Under the pieces are notes generated by a model that saw only the letters and a list, made by a program, of their open reading frames with translations, did no database searches and was not told the DNA's origin. 64,000 nt of DNA, from the NCBI GenBank assembly GCA_001692895.1, contig KV748207.1, forward strand, positions 372,001-436,000, given 5' to 3'. Made by a program: the position numbers and the translations under genes. Positions within the stretch are counted from its first letter, which is position 1. Each line of letters opens with the position of its first letter. Source of the DNA: Cenococcum geophilum 1.58. Taxonomy: Eukaryota > Ascomycota > Dothideomycetes > Gloniales > Gloniaceae. This document shows, piece after piece, positions 11,008-23,249 of the stretch.

Positions 11008-11285
11008 ATAGCATACTGCCGCATCTAATAACGCGATGTAGCATACTGCCGTATCTAACAACGCGGTGTAAGTATACTGCCGTATCTAATAACGTAATAT
11101 AGCATACTACCGCATCTAATAACGCGGTGTAGTATACTGCTATATTTAATAACGTGGTATAAGTATACTACTATATCTAATAACGCGGTATAGTATACTA
11201 CCGTATCTAATAATATAGTATAGTATACTGCCGTATCTAATAACGTGGTATAAGTATACTGCTGTATCTAATAACGCGGTATAGC
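11008..11285 (+). repeat. Tandem array of nine ~30-bp units with 91-bp higher-order period
   Basis: The unit is TAGCATACTGCCGCATCTAATAACGCGGTG or a RIP-type variant (C/T and G/A differences). Nine successive units can be read. Units 3, 6 and 9 carry an extra base at the start (TAAGTATACTG) and are 31 bp, the others are 30 bp. This gives a higher-order repeat of 30+30+31 bp. Nearly all differences between units are C-to-T or G-to-A. The array ends at TAGCTAATTGCG. It is not a CRISPR: the units abut without spacers. Confidence 0.85.
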
Positions 11286-11404
11286 TAATTGCGTATTTTG
11301 TGAGGTGATAAGCTCCGCACTACTCAGCCATATAAACCCGCAAAAGGTAAACGAGTAACTGGCTTGATGCTAGACACGGCTGTGCGGAACAATACATATA
11401 GGCG

Positions 11405-11421
11405 AGGTGACTTCGTCACCT
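11405..11421. repeat. Small perfect hairpin
   Basis: AGGTGAC-TTC-GTCACCT forms a 7-bp stem with a 3-base loop inside a better preserved stretch (about 11,320-11,420) that still contains CpA. It could be part of an LTR or a terminator-like structure of a mobile element. The parent element is not identified. Confidence 0.5.
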
Positions 11422-11499
11422 GACATATTTATAGTAACTTAGTTAAGTAGTGCCTTTATTCTATTAAGCTCTCTCTATATTTAATATATAATTAATATA

Positions 11500-13547
11500 T
11501 AATACCCCCCTTACGTATTCTATATATCTTACTTACTTTAAGTAATAGATAAGCGTTGCTCTTCTTACGCACTTAATAGTATTTACTTAGTCTACGCGGT
11601 TAGTAGTATTTACCTATTCCGCGTAATTAGTATACTTTACTTAGTCTACGTAGTTAGTACCCTTTACTTATTTTACGTAGTTAATATTCTTTACTTATTT
11701 TATATACCTAGTATATACTATATAAAGAATATATTTTAACTTAATAGTAGTATAGTATAACCTTAATACGCCCAATAATGCCCTTTAGTTAACCTACTAT
11801 TTTAAGTTTAATATTTATATAAGTCCTACCGCAATAGTAATACTATACTATTAAACCCCGAATTGTCTTTATTCTTACTGTTATTTTCCCTATCTATCTT
11901 ACTACCTTTTCTACTCTTATCCTCTTTATTAGCAAATTTTAGTGTTATTAATCTATCTCTACTCTATAGGCGGGCCTTTATATCCTTTAATATAGTACTA
12001 TTTATAATATCTATAACCTTAGACTTGCCGGTAAAAGTATACCGTAAAATATAGTAATTAATTCCTATTTCCTATTTATTATTACCTTAAATTTATTTAA
12101 GACGCGCTTAGATAATATTAATATTATAGTTATATAGCATTAAAATCGTCTTATTAATATACTATAAGGAGACCTTATATATAGTTTTGGGGTTTATTCT
12201 TAGCAATAAATATACTAAGCTACTACTATCCTATTATATTATCTTTATTAACCTATATATAACAATTAAAATAGCGTAATATTATAATATAGGAAACGGC
12301 GGTAAAGTGCTATAGTATATAGCGAGTATCGCGATATAATTAATATAATATTATATGTTTATACTTATAGTATACGGTTATTAAGTAAACCTATTATTAT
12401 ATTTAAGATCTAGTTCCTTTAAATCTTCTATAGTATCCTTAAATAAATTACTAATTACCTACTAAGTCTATAGTATCTTATCTTTAGTTATATTCCGTAT
12501 TTTGTTAAGTTATTATAAAAGTAGCCTATATAGCCTTTTATTATACTTAAGTTAGTAGCTCTTTTAGGTATTTTATAGTTGCTCCTAACTATCTATAATA
12601 TACTTTAGTAAGTATAATAAAAGGCTTCCTATAGATTTACCTATAATTATAGCGTTGGCTTTAAACTTAAAAATAACTTATATTCCGCTTTTATAGTCCT
12701 TAAGAGTATATTAAATCGCTATATATATAAGCTATATTATATTAGCTATAATAGGCGAGAAGAGGTTAGTACTATTCTTATTAAGGGCGAGTAACCTTAG
12801 CCTAGTATTAAAGAACACGCGCTTAATATAACGTATAATAATTAGCGCCCTAAATCTTATCTCTCTATTTTAGCCTTAGTTAGTTAGGTATAATAAAAGG
12901 CAGAGTACTAACTAGGCCACTAAGTGTAAAGCGGTTATCCTTAAGTAGTTTTGCTACTTCCTTTACTATGGCCTTAATATCTAGTTTAAGGCAGTAATAG
13001 CTCCTAGTAATAGTATCGCGTACTATATTTATTATATAATACTAAAACATGCTAAGCTAGTCGTATAGCTAGAAAATTAATTAGTATAGTATTACTAAAT
13101 TTAAAAACCACGAACCTTATATACCGCTAGCCCCAATAATATACTTAATACTCTATTTATCAGGTTTTTGTAATAGTCTATAATAGTAATTACCTCTTTC
13201 TACGTCTGCTTTATTAGTGTATTTAAATTGCTTATATTTATTTCTAGCTAGGGAGAAAGATAGAGCTCTTTAGGTATAGAGCCTGTTATTACTTATATAA
13301 TAAGACGTGTTTAAGTAATACCGTATATCTTTATATTAACTAGGCTAAGTAGCTGCTTTATATATTATCCAAAGTTATCCTATAGCGGTTATTTATTTAA
13401 GTAATATATACTTTTCTTTTAAGTGTGGGTTTTGGATATCTTAGGGTCGCTTAGGGTTTATAGGCTTTTATCTAATAAGAACAGGACTGTCTATTAGGAT
13501 AATATTATTAAAATTAATAATAATAGGTTGTACTATAGCATATTAAT
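11500..13547. other. Very heavily mutated DNA left of the LINE insertion
   Basis: TA-dominated sequence in which every frame on both strands has a stop about every 8-10 codons. It continues on the other side of the LINE (from 16,136), so it was one block before that insertion. I could not find reverse transcriptase, integrase or transposase motifs. The 63-codon frame at 11,863-12,054 is leucine/isoleucine-rich and is probably chance. Confidence 0.5.
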
Positions 13548-13560
13548 AATAGCCTTACCT
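13548..13560 (+). repeat. Target-site duplication, left copy
   Basis: AATAGCCTTACCT immediately precedes the LINE and recurs directly after its A-rich tail at 16,123-16,135. It marks the insertion point by target-primed reverse transcription; the first A residues may belong to either the tail or the target. Confidence 0.9.
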
Positions 13561-16122
13561 AGATTCTTAACTAGGAGGAAGAAGACAGCGGTCTGCAATA
13601 GACGCAGTCTTATTACTTCTAAATAATATCCAATCTAAAAATAGTAGGAAAAAAGCTAGACAAAGGATAGCCACTACGTTATTCCTAGACGTAAGAGGGG
13701 CTTTTGACCATGTCTCTAAAAACCAGCTTTTATCTATCTGTAAGGAACTAGGACTACCTATAGCGTTTATATAATGGGTAGCTACTTTCCTTAGCAATAG
13801 AAAGCTATAGCTCTCCTTTAATGGGCAAATATAAGAAAAAGTAGAACTAGAAATAGGGATACCATAGGGATCGCCTATATCCCCTATTTTATTTCTACTA
13901 TATATACGCAATATCTGCAGCATATAGACAGAAGGAGCCTACCCTCTTAGCTATATGGACGATTTTGCAATTATAGTTACCTTAAATTTAGCCAAGTCTA
14001 ATTGTAAAAAGCTAGAGAGAATAGCGCTAGAGCTAATGTCTAAAGCTAAGGAAGCTGCTATTAGTTTTGATGTTAGTAAAACAGAGCTTATACACTTCCA
14101 TAGTAAACGCACTACTATAGAAGAAGGGTTAAAGCTAGGAGACGTAGAAATATCTCCTAAACCCCTAGTTAGGTGGTTAGGGGTATTTNTAAACTCTAAG
14201 CTTANNTTTAAANAATATATAGAAATACAAATCTCTAAAGCAAAAACAGCCTTCTATTTAATTAGAAGACTAGGCAATACATAAAGAGGTCTATCTTTAT
14301 AAGCCCTACGATAGCTCTATATAGCTTGCGTTACCACTATAGCAGACTACGGTGTATAATGCTGGTGGAAAAGCAAATCTAGAGACTACCTACTAAATAG
14401 GTACCAATCTCTATAAAATAAGGCCCTAAAACTAGTTCTAGGAGCGTTTAAAGGATCTCCTAGCTAAGCTGTAGAGATCGAAGCCTCTATTCCTCCTCCT
14501 AGAATTAGATTTAAAAAGCTTTGCAATAACTACGCATTAAGAATCCTAAAATTCAAGGAAAACTACGTAATTAAGAAGGTCTATATAGAAGAGATCAACA
14601 AAGATAGGGACGAATTAGCAGCTAATTCTAGCTCTAGTTCTAGCCCTAAAAACTCTACTATAAAGTACCTCTTATAGCCAAAGATATAGCTACTATCTTT
14701 AGCCTCTAGAGTTNAGCAGCTAATTNAAAACTGGAAAATAGAGAGAATCTCTNTAGAATGGCAAAAACCGTGGTCTCCNCCTATCTCTGCNTTCTTTTCT
14801 ATCTNAAGGGGTAGTAAAGAAGAAGCTGCACAAGAACATCTAAGACTAGTAGAAAATTTATAAGAATCCCTAGAGTGGGACCTAGTAGATATATACTATA
14901 TAGATGGCTCTAAAGACAATAAATTAAATGCAGCTGCTATATGTAAAATAGGGGAGAGAAATAGGATTAAATATGCAACGAACTGGAATCTAGGACCCTA
15001 TATGGAAATTATGGACGCAGAGCTTTATGCAGTCTATAGGGCCCTAGAACACCTAAAATAACAAAGACTAGAAGAGAAATAAGTCTATATCTTTATAGAT
15101 AGCCAAGCGGCTATTAAGAGATTACAGCTTAATTCTCTTACAGGGGGGCAAGAACTAGTCTTTAAAATTACGCAAAGCTGTTCCTATTTAGCTAGTAAGG
15201 GGATCTCTATTAACTTCTACTGGGTTCCTAGCCATTTAGGAATCTATGGGAACGAAATAGCAGATAAGCTAGTAAAAAAGGGCCTTTTTAGAAGAAAACT
15301 ATAATTTTTTTATACCTCCTTAGCCTATATAGGGAGAGCGGCAAGAGAAGAGATACTAGAATAGTGGAAAAACAACTGGCAGCAGAATAAGAATAAAGGA
15401 AAACACTATACTAGGATCTGTAAAGGAAGCCATTCCTTTTCTCTTAAAGCCCCTAAGGATAAATATCCTTAAAGGCTATAATTGGCTTTCTTCTAGCTAA
15501 AGCTAGGAAAAGGCTATTTTAAATCCTTTACTAAANTAATAGGAGAGGATAAAGAAGGTAGATGCTTTAGGGAATGTAGAGCACTACAAACCCCTAAACA
15601 TCTACTACTAGACTGCAATCTATATAGGGAAGAAAGAAGAGAAATGTGAAAGAAACTAGGCTCTTCTCTCTCTCTAAAGAAGCTATTTTGTACACAAAAA
15701 GGAAGAGAGGCGCTTTTTCTATTTCTAAGTAGGACAGGGATAGCTACTAGAAAGTGGCTAATAACAGCAGGATCTATAGGAGGTAACTCCTACTAGGCTC
15801 CTAAAAAAGAGATATTAGTAAGCAAAAGGATAGAAATAAATTACAAAAGGACAGGGAAAGGCGTTAGGATTTCTTATCCTTTATAGTTTTCTACCGTTTT
15901 CTTATTCCCTAGTAGTTGCTTATAACTTAGTATTTTACTAAGGAACTGTAAACCCCTAGTTTAGGGGCTTATAAACTACTAGGACATAGTTACTAGTATA
16001 TGTTAAGCTGCCCTAAGGGATTCATGTATATAGGACTATAGCGCCATAGCCTAGAGGCTGCATGCGCAGTATTGTACGTAGTATAATATAATGGATATAA
16101 AATAAAAAATAAAATAAAATAA
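13561..16122 (+). mobile_element. 5'-truncated Tad1-like non-LTR retrotransposon (LINE)
   Basis: The insertion begins inside the reverse transcriptase, has no endonuclease domain or ORF1, runs through RT, RNase H and a C-terminal zinc knuckle, and ends in an A-rich tail ((A)AAAT repeats, 16,098-16,124). It is bounded by 13-bp direct repeats. It interrupts a more heavily mutated block, so it arrived later. It carries far fewer RIP stops than its surroundings. It is also the only part of the window with ambiguous bases (11 N, between 14,189 and 15,536), which suggests that near-identical copies exist elsewhere and were merged in assembly. Confidence 0.93.
13562..15796 (+). pseudogene. LINE ORF2: reverse transcriptase, RNase H, zinc knuckle
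   Basis: One phase is kept over about 745 codons with some 40 stops. It starts within the RT fingers (GGRRQRSAIDAVLLLLNN, then TTLFLDVRGAFDHVS with the first catalytic Asp). It continues with GIP-stop-GSPISPILFLLYI and the palm motif SYMDDFAIIV (13,952-13,981) and then DVSKTELIHFH, typical of Tad1-like fungal elements. An RNase H domain follows at about 14,890-15,300 with its acidic residues visible: YYIDGSK, MEIMDAELYAV, FIDSQAA and GNEIADKL. The end is a CCHC-type knuckle C-x3-C-x7-H-x4-C (CFRECRALQTPKHLLLDC), then a stop at 15,794-15,796. The enzyme would copy the element RNA into DNA at a nicked target. The 5' truncation and stops make it inactive. Confidence 0.95.
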
Positions 16123-16135
16123 AATAGCCTTACCT
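16123..16135 (+). repeat. Target-site duplication, right copy
   Basis: AATAGCCTTACCT directly follows the A-rich tail of the LINE and matches 13,548-13,560 exactly. Joining the two flanks restores the interrupted block. Confidence 0.9.
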
Positions 16136-19100
16136 TTTAATAAAGATAGTTACAGTATAGAGCCTAATATTATCCCCTTTAAGATCTAGATTATTTTAAA
16201 AGCTACTACTTAACTTACGGCTTCTTTATTTACTTTTTTATAGGATAAGTAGAGGATAAGTATATTAGTTTAGTAGAACTATTTGGCTTTTATACGCACC
16301 TTACTTCCCTAAAAAACGCTAGATAGTTTAAAGTCTTATACCTAATATACTTTAAATAATAACCTAATTAACTTTTATAATATAAATTAGGCATTTCTTA
16401 CTAAGTATATAAAAAGGAGTTTTGGTAAACTTGTAATAATAAGTTAGGAGGGCGGCCTAACTATTTATTAGGCTTTATAACGGGGCGATTAGATTACCTT
16501 ACTATAGTATAAAATCCTACTTTATATAATATTTTTTCTATACTATATAGAAGCCTAGTTCCTCGCAATATTTACCTACTTTTAAGGTAAATAGTATAGT
16601 GTATAGAATATAAAGGGTAGCTAGCGCGTAAAGGGCGATATATAGTAGTATTATGTTCTAGTTTATTATAGTCGCGGCAATCTACCCCTTTATTGTAATT
16701 TAGCGCCGCTAATTATAACTTACCACTATTTTAGCTAAGTTGTATTTATTTACCGCCTAGTATAAGCCTATTTCCTTACATATACATTAACCTATACCCT
16801 ATTTATTTGCTTAAAATCTTCGTTATATATAGTATTATATATATCCTAATCACTATAGTTATTTATAAAGAAACAGTCTATAACGTTAATATCTATTAGT
16901 ACGAGTGAAATAGGCCTTATAATATAGTTAATATTATATATCTAGAGGGCATCTAGTGTACGTTTCGTCCTACTATTAGATGGCTTTATGCTCTATACTC
17001 TAAGTATTTTAGTTCTTATATTAATCTTACTACTATTATAAACTTAGAGGGTCTCTACTAACACACTAGCGTATTTTAGGTATTTGCCCTTACTATCTAA
17101 TTACCTAGTATTTTGGATTGTAAGTAGTAAATAAAGCCTCCTTACTTTATTACTATAGAAGCTATTATTTACCTGCTTATATTCTTATACTATTATAGCA
17201 TTATAGCAGGGGGCTCTAGTATTAGCCTATAATAGGGTATATTAAGTAAATACCTTATTAAGCTTATTGGTGTTAGTAGCGTCCTTTCTAAAGCAAATAT
17301 AGTATATAACGCTATAATAGATACTTAAGGGCATCTTTAATACCTAATTATTATTAGCCTCTAGTCGGTTAACGTCCTAGTTTATTTACCGGATTTTGTT
17401 AATCTGCTTATAGCATTCCCTTATAAAGGGGGCTAGTTTAAATATAAGGTCGGTAATCTCTATCTAGCGCTATACCTCCTTAACCATATACTAGATAGAT
17501 ATATTAATTCTCCGGTCTTAAAGTGTTTAAGTTATATAGTTGTTAAAGTTCTATATATATAAGCGATATACGCATATATTAACTATAGGGCCTAGTTATA
17601 TTATCTATATTACGCTTATTAGGTCTACTATATTAATTATATTAGTTAATACCTATAGCTTAAGTTCGTTTTAAAGCATAGTATTAAAATATATAGTGTT
17701 ATATTATAGCATCTGCTCTTTATAGTTATTCCATTTATTAGTCCTATAGTAGAATGCCTTTTATAGCTTATATACTTACTCTAAATACTCTATATCTATA
17801 CCTCCAATTACTCCTAGTTACTAAATACTCTTTAAATAGTAGGTAATAATATATAGCTTAGGAATATTAAAGTATAGTAGTTCTACCTTACTTAGTTAAA
17901 ACGGAAGGAATATATCCTTTATCTTATCTATTCTATAAATAGCTACTACTAGGTACCGGATAGTTAATTTGTTATATAATATATATTAAGATAGTATAGT
18001 AAAGTCTATAAACGCCTAGATATATAGTATAGCGCCTTTATTTTATTTTAGTAAGGGTGCTATAATAGGGACTAATTATTATAACAGAGATTTATATATC
18101 TTTCCTATTTATTAACTAACATTTACCTAGCTATCCTATACCATTATATTGGTAAATTATTCCACCTATATAAAGCGGGTGGTAATAAGTATATTAATAT
18201 TTAACATCTCCTAGCCGTAACTATCTATACACGGGATATTAAGGCCCTAATATTTTCTAGCCTATATTTCGCTTTATATAAGCCCTTTAATCCAATATAT
18301 AAGATATTTACTAGTAAGGCCTTTAAGCACCTAGTACAGGAAATTAGGCGCTATTATCTTGTAGATATTAAATAGATTATAGCCCTATATAAAGTTGCGG
18401 AACGGCTAAATATAATCTAAATTATCCTTTTTATTAGTATTATAACCTTCCTACTACATTTATATTTAGTCTTTTATTAATTAGTATATATAAAACAGCT
18501 ACGATCGCTAGATAGCAGTTATTAGATTATGCTGTTTATTCGTATATATATAATAAGTTAAATATTTACGGCTACTTTTAATACCTATAAGCGTAACCTA
18601 TTCTTTATAATTAGCTATAAATATAGCTAAAAGTAGAAAGCAGTGTTAATCCTAACTATCCGCGTATAGAAGATATACTCCTTCTTTACTAGCTTTCTTT
18701 AACGCTATCAGCATTATTAGCATAACTATATTAGTAGTAGGGTTATCGCTAAAGTATACGTTTAAGAATAGCTATAAGGGTCTTATATTACACCGCTAGT
18801 TATATTATTTAGTTACTAAGTATATAGACCAGAAGGTATATAAGCAGTAATAGGGCTAGTTAATTTATAGATTATTAAATACGTAGTTTAATATTTCTAA
18901 TTAAAATATAGAGCGGCTATACTTTCTTACCGCCGGCATATTATATTAGTTAGGTCTTATCGCTAGCTAATATAATTAGTACTATAGTTACGCTAAGTAG
19001 TAGCTGCTCTTATGTCTTCTACCATTAGTCTGCTATATTAAGCTTATTGTATATTCTTATTTCTATTAATAAGTACTACCTTACTAGCAAGAAAGTTATA

Positions 19101-20380
19101 TCTCCTTAAAAAGGGCCGTAACTAATAACGAAGGATATAATTTCAAAAGTATTTTAGTAACATACCAGCAGCTGCTAGTCCCCTACAGTTATAATTATTT
19201 TAATCTACTACGGTTAATTACTCTTAGATTATATCTGTTTTAAAAATAGTTTTACTTTAATATTATTAGCACTCTAGCAAGAAAAATAGTTAGTAAATAC
19301 TCCCTAAAGCCTAATATTATTAAACCACTTATTAATAGCGCGGTTAAAAGTCCTATAGCTTACCTACTATAAAACCTATACGTATTCTACCTTATTACTA
19401 AATAAATAAAATAGGGGAAGTATCTTATCTAGTGCACTACTAGTACACTTAATACGCGGTATAATATCGTATACTACTATAGTATCGTCCGTAGTTTGCG
19501 GATTTCCTTAGTTCCGTTTTAGAGGCTTTCCTACAGCATAGCTAGTAGCCTTTTTAAATATTTTAGTCTAAAAGACGTCTATAGATGTTCTAGTTAAAGT
19601 TTACTAATTAGTTTTAACTATTACTAGGTTATACACCCTATTAAATATTACGGAATTATTATTATAGTGCATATCTGCAGCCCTATTATTTAGCTTATTA
19701 ATAATATTATTTCCTAGAGCTTATATAGGTGGCCACTTATTACCTTACTCCGATTCGGCCTTATAATTAGTTATATAATACCCTTTTAAGGTTTAATAGT
19801 ATAATAGTATATTATTGTCTATATATTATATAAGTGGCTACTTATTATATTACTCTAGCTTAGCCCTATAATAGGCTATCTAATACTCCTCTAAGCTTTA
19901 ATAGTGTAAGGATACATTATTTTTTATCTCTTTAATATTAACGCCCTTATGTCTACCCTTCTTCCGTTTCTATTATTTTAGACAATATTATTTATAACAG
20001 GTTAGACCGCCTATGCTTTTTACTTTAGTCCTGCACTTTCTATATTACCGCTAAATAGAGCTTATTTATAAATTGCCGCATTAAGCTATAATTTGCTGCA
20101 GTTTAGTTAAAAGGGGGCCGAAAATAATATCTGTGTGGAACCGTATATTTAAAGTAGTATTTATAGCTTATACTATATTATAAGCCAGTTAAGATAGGAG
20201 GAGTATAGTAAGAGTATGGCGATATCCGTGGACACTAATGCGCTAAATAGCGCAACCTATTGCGTTTTACGCTAATTTACGCTAGATCGCGTTACGTTAG
20301 GCTAGGAGACTCTACTTATTACTAATATCGCGCCGCCTCTCTGTTATACTAAGCATAGAATTCTAAATACTACTATTCCC
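16136..20380. other. Very heavily mutated DNA right of the LINE
   Basis: This is the continuation of the block interrupted by the LINE. The minus strand around 16,450-17,450 gives the least bad reading (for example ALCYNAIIV, RLYLLLTIQNTR and KPSNSRTKRTLDAL), but stop density is about 10-12 percent and no family motif is visible. The outer block, about 6-6.5 kb without the LINE, has the size of an LTR retrotransposon. I could not prove LTRs. Confidence 0.4.
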
Positions 20381-20383
20381 TAC

Positions 20384-20700
20384 TTAGGATACTAGACTGT
20401 TTTTTATAATAGGACGCAATATATAATAGCGGTATATTATAAATGCGGTATAGTATAACTTTGCAAGCGCTATAAACCCGCGAAAAGATATACAGCTTAT
20501 TACTAGCTTAGGCATTACTATAGAGAGACTTAATACTATTAAGCGGACTTTTAAGTAGGTTATTATTAAGGACGGCATCCTATACGTTTTATTTCGCGAA
20601 TAATTAAATAATTTGCTGCGCGAGCAGGCGATCTAGAAAGTTATTTATTAGGTAGTAGAATATAAAAAGGTATTAGCGCTATAGGTATATAAGGCTACAT
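20384..20700 (+). pseudogene. Unidentified coding remnant
   Basis: The plus strand reads AINPRKDIQLITSLGITIER, then LNTIKRTFKQVIIKDGILYV and LFREQLNNLLREQAIQKVIY (Q from stops). It is charged, helical-looking and only lightly interrupted. The family is not recognised. The open frame on the opposite strand (20,384-20,578) is its shadow. Confidence 0.35.
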
Positions 20701-20707
20701 CAGGAAA

Positions 20708-20977
20708 ATGTTTATACCTCCTAATAGTACTAACAGGTTCCTAATAGCTCCTGTCAGGGCTGTCAGGAGCTTTAGGAGACACTCACACTCGGCTTCCTGT
20801 CAGGAGCCTGTCAAGAGGCCACTCGGACCACCTGGACCGCCGGGACCGCCGGGACCGCCAGGACCGCCAGGACCGCCAGGACCTCTAGGACCTCTAGGAT
20901 CTCCAGGACCTCCAGGACCTCCAGGATCTCCAGGACCGCCAGGACCACCAGGACCGCCAGGACCTCCAGAACAATAA
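20708..20977 (+). repeat. 9-bp GC-rich minisatellite encoding a collagen-like Gly-Pro-Pro run
   Basis: From about 20,826 to 20,970 a 9-bp unit (GGACCGCCA and variants) repeats about 16 times. In the plus frame it spells Gly-Pro-Pro with occasional Leu or Ser, giving an 89-codon open frame starting at ATG 20,708. Upstream (20,735-20,815) are copies of CCTGTCAGGAGCCTGTCA. There is no signal peptide and the frame abuts mutated DNA on both sides. A related 9-bp array lies at 43,880-44,030. I regard it as a non-coding minisatellite; a real collagen-like protein is possible but unlikely. Confidence 0.8.
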
Positions 20978-20989
20978 GAAAAATAAAAC

Positions 20990-21640
20990 CCTAGATTTAA
21001 AAATTAAGTATATTAGTAAAATATTAGTTTTTCTACTACCTTTAAATTATATAAATACTTAAGTAGATATAATACTTTAGCATTTATAGCTGTCTAAAAA
21101 AAATAAAAGCTAGCCTAATAATTTAATAATGCTAAAGATTTTATTAATTCTCTATATTAAAATAAGTTAAAACAATAAGTATAAGAGGCCTAGCCTAACT
21201 GCTAAAGTAATATAAATATCGTTTTGGAATCGCGTGTGCTAGTATAAGTATAAAAAGTTTAGATTTAGACTTGGTAATGCTATATAACGCTATATACTTT
21301 AAAAATCCTCCTTACTACTCTGCTGAAAAATAACCCCTCTATAACCTTTTACAAACCATATAAACTTCTAAAATGCCTCATCATTATATACATACTAATC
21401 CTTACTAGCGTTACTATTATACTAGCCAGCTCCATTATCTGGTAAACCTAGGGTATTCTTAAAATCATCCCATATAAATTTAGAGTGGATAGGTACTTAT
21501 ACCCGCACTTTCTTCTAGCCTATTATAATTAAGTAAAAATCTAATATTTCTTCTTCACCCTAAATACTTATAATTCCCTAAACGGTTATCTATATAGATA
21601 CTTAGAGTTAGTATATAACCATAAAAAGAAACTTAGAATT
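20990..21640. other. No supportable gene
   Basis: AT-rich, low-complexity DNA with A-runs; nothing recognisable on either strand. Confidence 0.5.
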
Positions 21641-21649
21641 AAAGAAACC

Positions 21650-22300
21650 CAATACTATACCGGGTTATTCCCCTTTAAGGCACTACCTCCAATTTGTTTA
21701 GGTCTGGGTGAGCTAGAAGAGTAGAGCTGCATTAATAAGGTAGAGTAATCCGAATTAGCACCGCCGCACCGCATTTAAATAGCAGCCTTTAAGCTTTCGG
21801 TGCTCTTATTGTCTAAATCCTTAAATAAATTATCTAAGATATTATTATATGGATTCCGCCATAGTTTAGCGTTAGGGCACTGTTTGTCTTCATTATCGTA
21901 GCGTAGTGCCCTTATCTTCGCATCTTTAAATATATAAAACTTAATTGCGACCTGGCGGTGTAGTGCCATAGCGTCCTATATTATAAGTAGCTCCCTATAG
22001 ATTACTTTATCCTTATTAGCAGTTAGATATAAGATATAGTAAATTTATCCTACCTCGAACCTCCTCGCTACCAATATACTTAATAGTCTCATAGTGGCCG
22101 GGCAGGTACTCCTAGATACCGTGCCTTAAACTGACCGCAATAAAGTATATAGTTGCGCCAGCAAGCTTATAAAAATATTTAGCGGAAGACCGGTGTTTAG
22201 CTATTCCTATTAAACTATTTACCCAGAATATATCCGCGTAGGCAGCGACAATTGCTTTATAGTAGAATTGTCTCTTACTAACCTATTAATATTAGTAAAG
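21650..22300 (-). pseudogene. Unidentified decayed protein, minus strand
   Basis: A minus-strand frame reads with few stops for about 200 codons. It starts near FYYKAIVAAYADIFWVNSLI and goes on with AKHRSSAKYFYKLAGATIYF and VIYRELLIIQDAMALHRQVA. An open section of 64 codons (21,775-21,969) contains KDAKIRALRYDNEDKQCPNA and FKDLDNKSTESLKAAI, followed by MRCGGANSDYSTL. Low stop density and natural composition indicate a former gene. No domain is recognised; it could be a transposon accessory protein or host gene. The frame is in one phase from about 22,280 to 21,640. Confidence 0.45.
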
Positions 22301-22339
22301 AAGTATAGTTTCCGTTTACAATATATGATATAAAAAGGG

Positions 22340-23240
22340 GGGCTACTAGTGGAAGATAATAGAAAGTAAAAGAATTTATAGTGGAAAGAAGCAGAATTAT
22401 TAAAAAAAAGTAGGTAAATTCGTGAGATAGAAAATGGTGGAAAGATTAGGTGGAAAATGGAAGAAATTTAATACGAAGGATGGCTGAATTTAGGGGTAAA
22501 AAACGGCGGATCTCTAGCATAAAGAAATGGACATAGTAATGGAGGGGTATATTTAAGAAGCACTTACCTTTTCAGCCTATTTAAATGTAAAAGAGTGGTC
22601 TTTTAGTAACCTCTTTACCTTTTTAGTATTATTACCGAAGCCTAGGCCATACACTTCCTTAATAATAGCCCGGAACTTGCGATTTACTTTAATTCTAAAG
22701 TCTCCTAACCTATCCTTTATCTACGCGTATTTAGTTTATATAACTCCCCAGCATATTAATATACTAAAAGTACCTTACGTATACTAACTTAATTAGGTTT
22801 ATAATCTACTTATTTTCGTTCCTTCCTTAATAGATAAGCTCAGGTTACAGTCCATAATTTAATAATTAGCGTCTTTAACGTAGAAGGAAATTGATCCACC
22901 CAGGGGTCAACTTATAGATTTAAGAATCCGCCCTTACCTGTGTATATTTTCGCGAGAAATATACTTGTCGCTCAGTAGAGAACGGCTTTATACGCATTCT
23001 TAACCTTCCAATTTATATAGTATCCGTAGTGGTCCCATATAAAACGCGCTCCAAGATAATATTATGTTTATACTTATACATACATCCTTTTCCAGTTAGT
23101 TTTATTTATATTAGATTCTGCTAATCTATTATAGGGAGGTAAGTTAAAATTATTATTAATATTATAGATAAATATGGCATCTGGTAATATAGGGCTTAAT
23201 TAACGGGGGCGTGAGGCTAAAGCAAGTATTATGCGAGGCA
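22340..23240. other. Mutated DNA with a TGGAAA-rich patch and a TCGCGA palindrome
   Basis: At 22,345-22,460 the motif GTGGAAA(G) recurs several times. The reverse complement of a similar patch occurs at 42,570-42,670 behind the Plavaka element. At about 22,943-22,966 lies a near-perfect palindrome centred on TCGCGA (GTATATTTTCGCGAGAAATATAC). No gene was found. Confidence 0.4.
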
Positions 23241-23249
23241 GTGGTTTAG

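Noticed and set aside
11008..11285. CRISPR array
   Set aside because: The units abut directly without unique spacers, and the host is a fungus.
11863..12054. 63-codon hydrophobic frame as a small membrane protein
   Set aside because: Leu/Ile/Ser runs of this kind arise from TA- and CT-rich mutated DNA; there is no supporting context.
11381..20260. LTR pair suggested by TGTGCGGAAC at 11,381 and TGTGTGGAAC at 20,131, with a possible polypurine tract (GGGGGG on the minus strand) near 11,507
   Set aside because: Similarity does not extend beyond about ten bases, the lengths do not match, and no LTR-retrotransposon protein motif was found between them.
20708..20977. Collagen-like structural protein
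   Set aside because: The Gly-Pro-Pro run is the translation of a 9-bp minisatellite, lacks a signal peptide and sits in dead DNA; a related array at 43.9 kb spells a different tripeptide.
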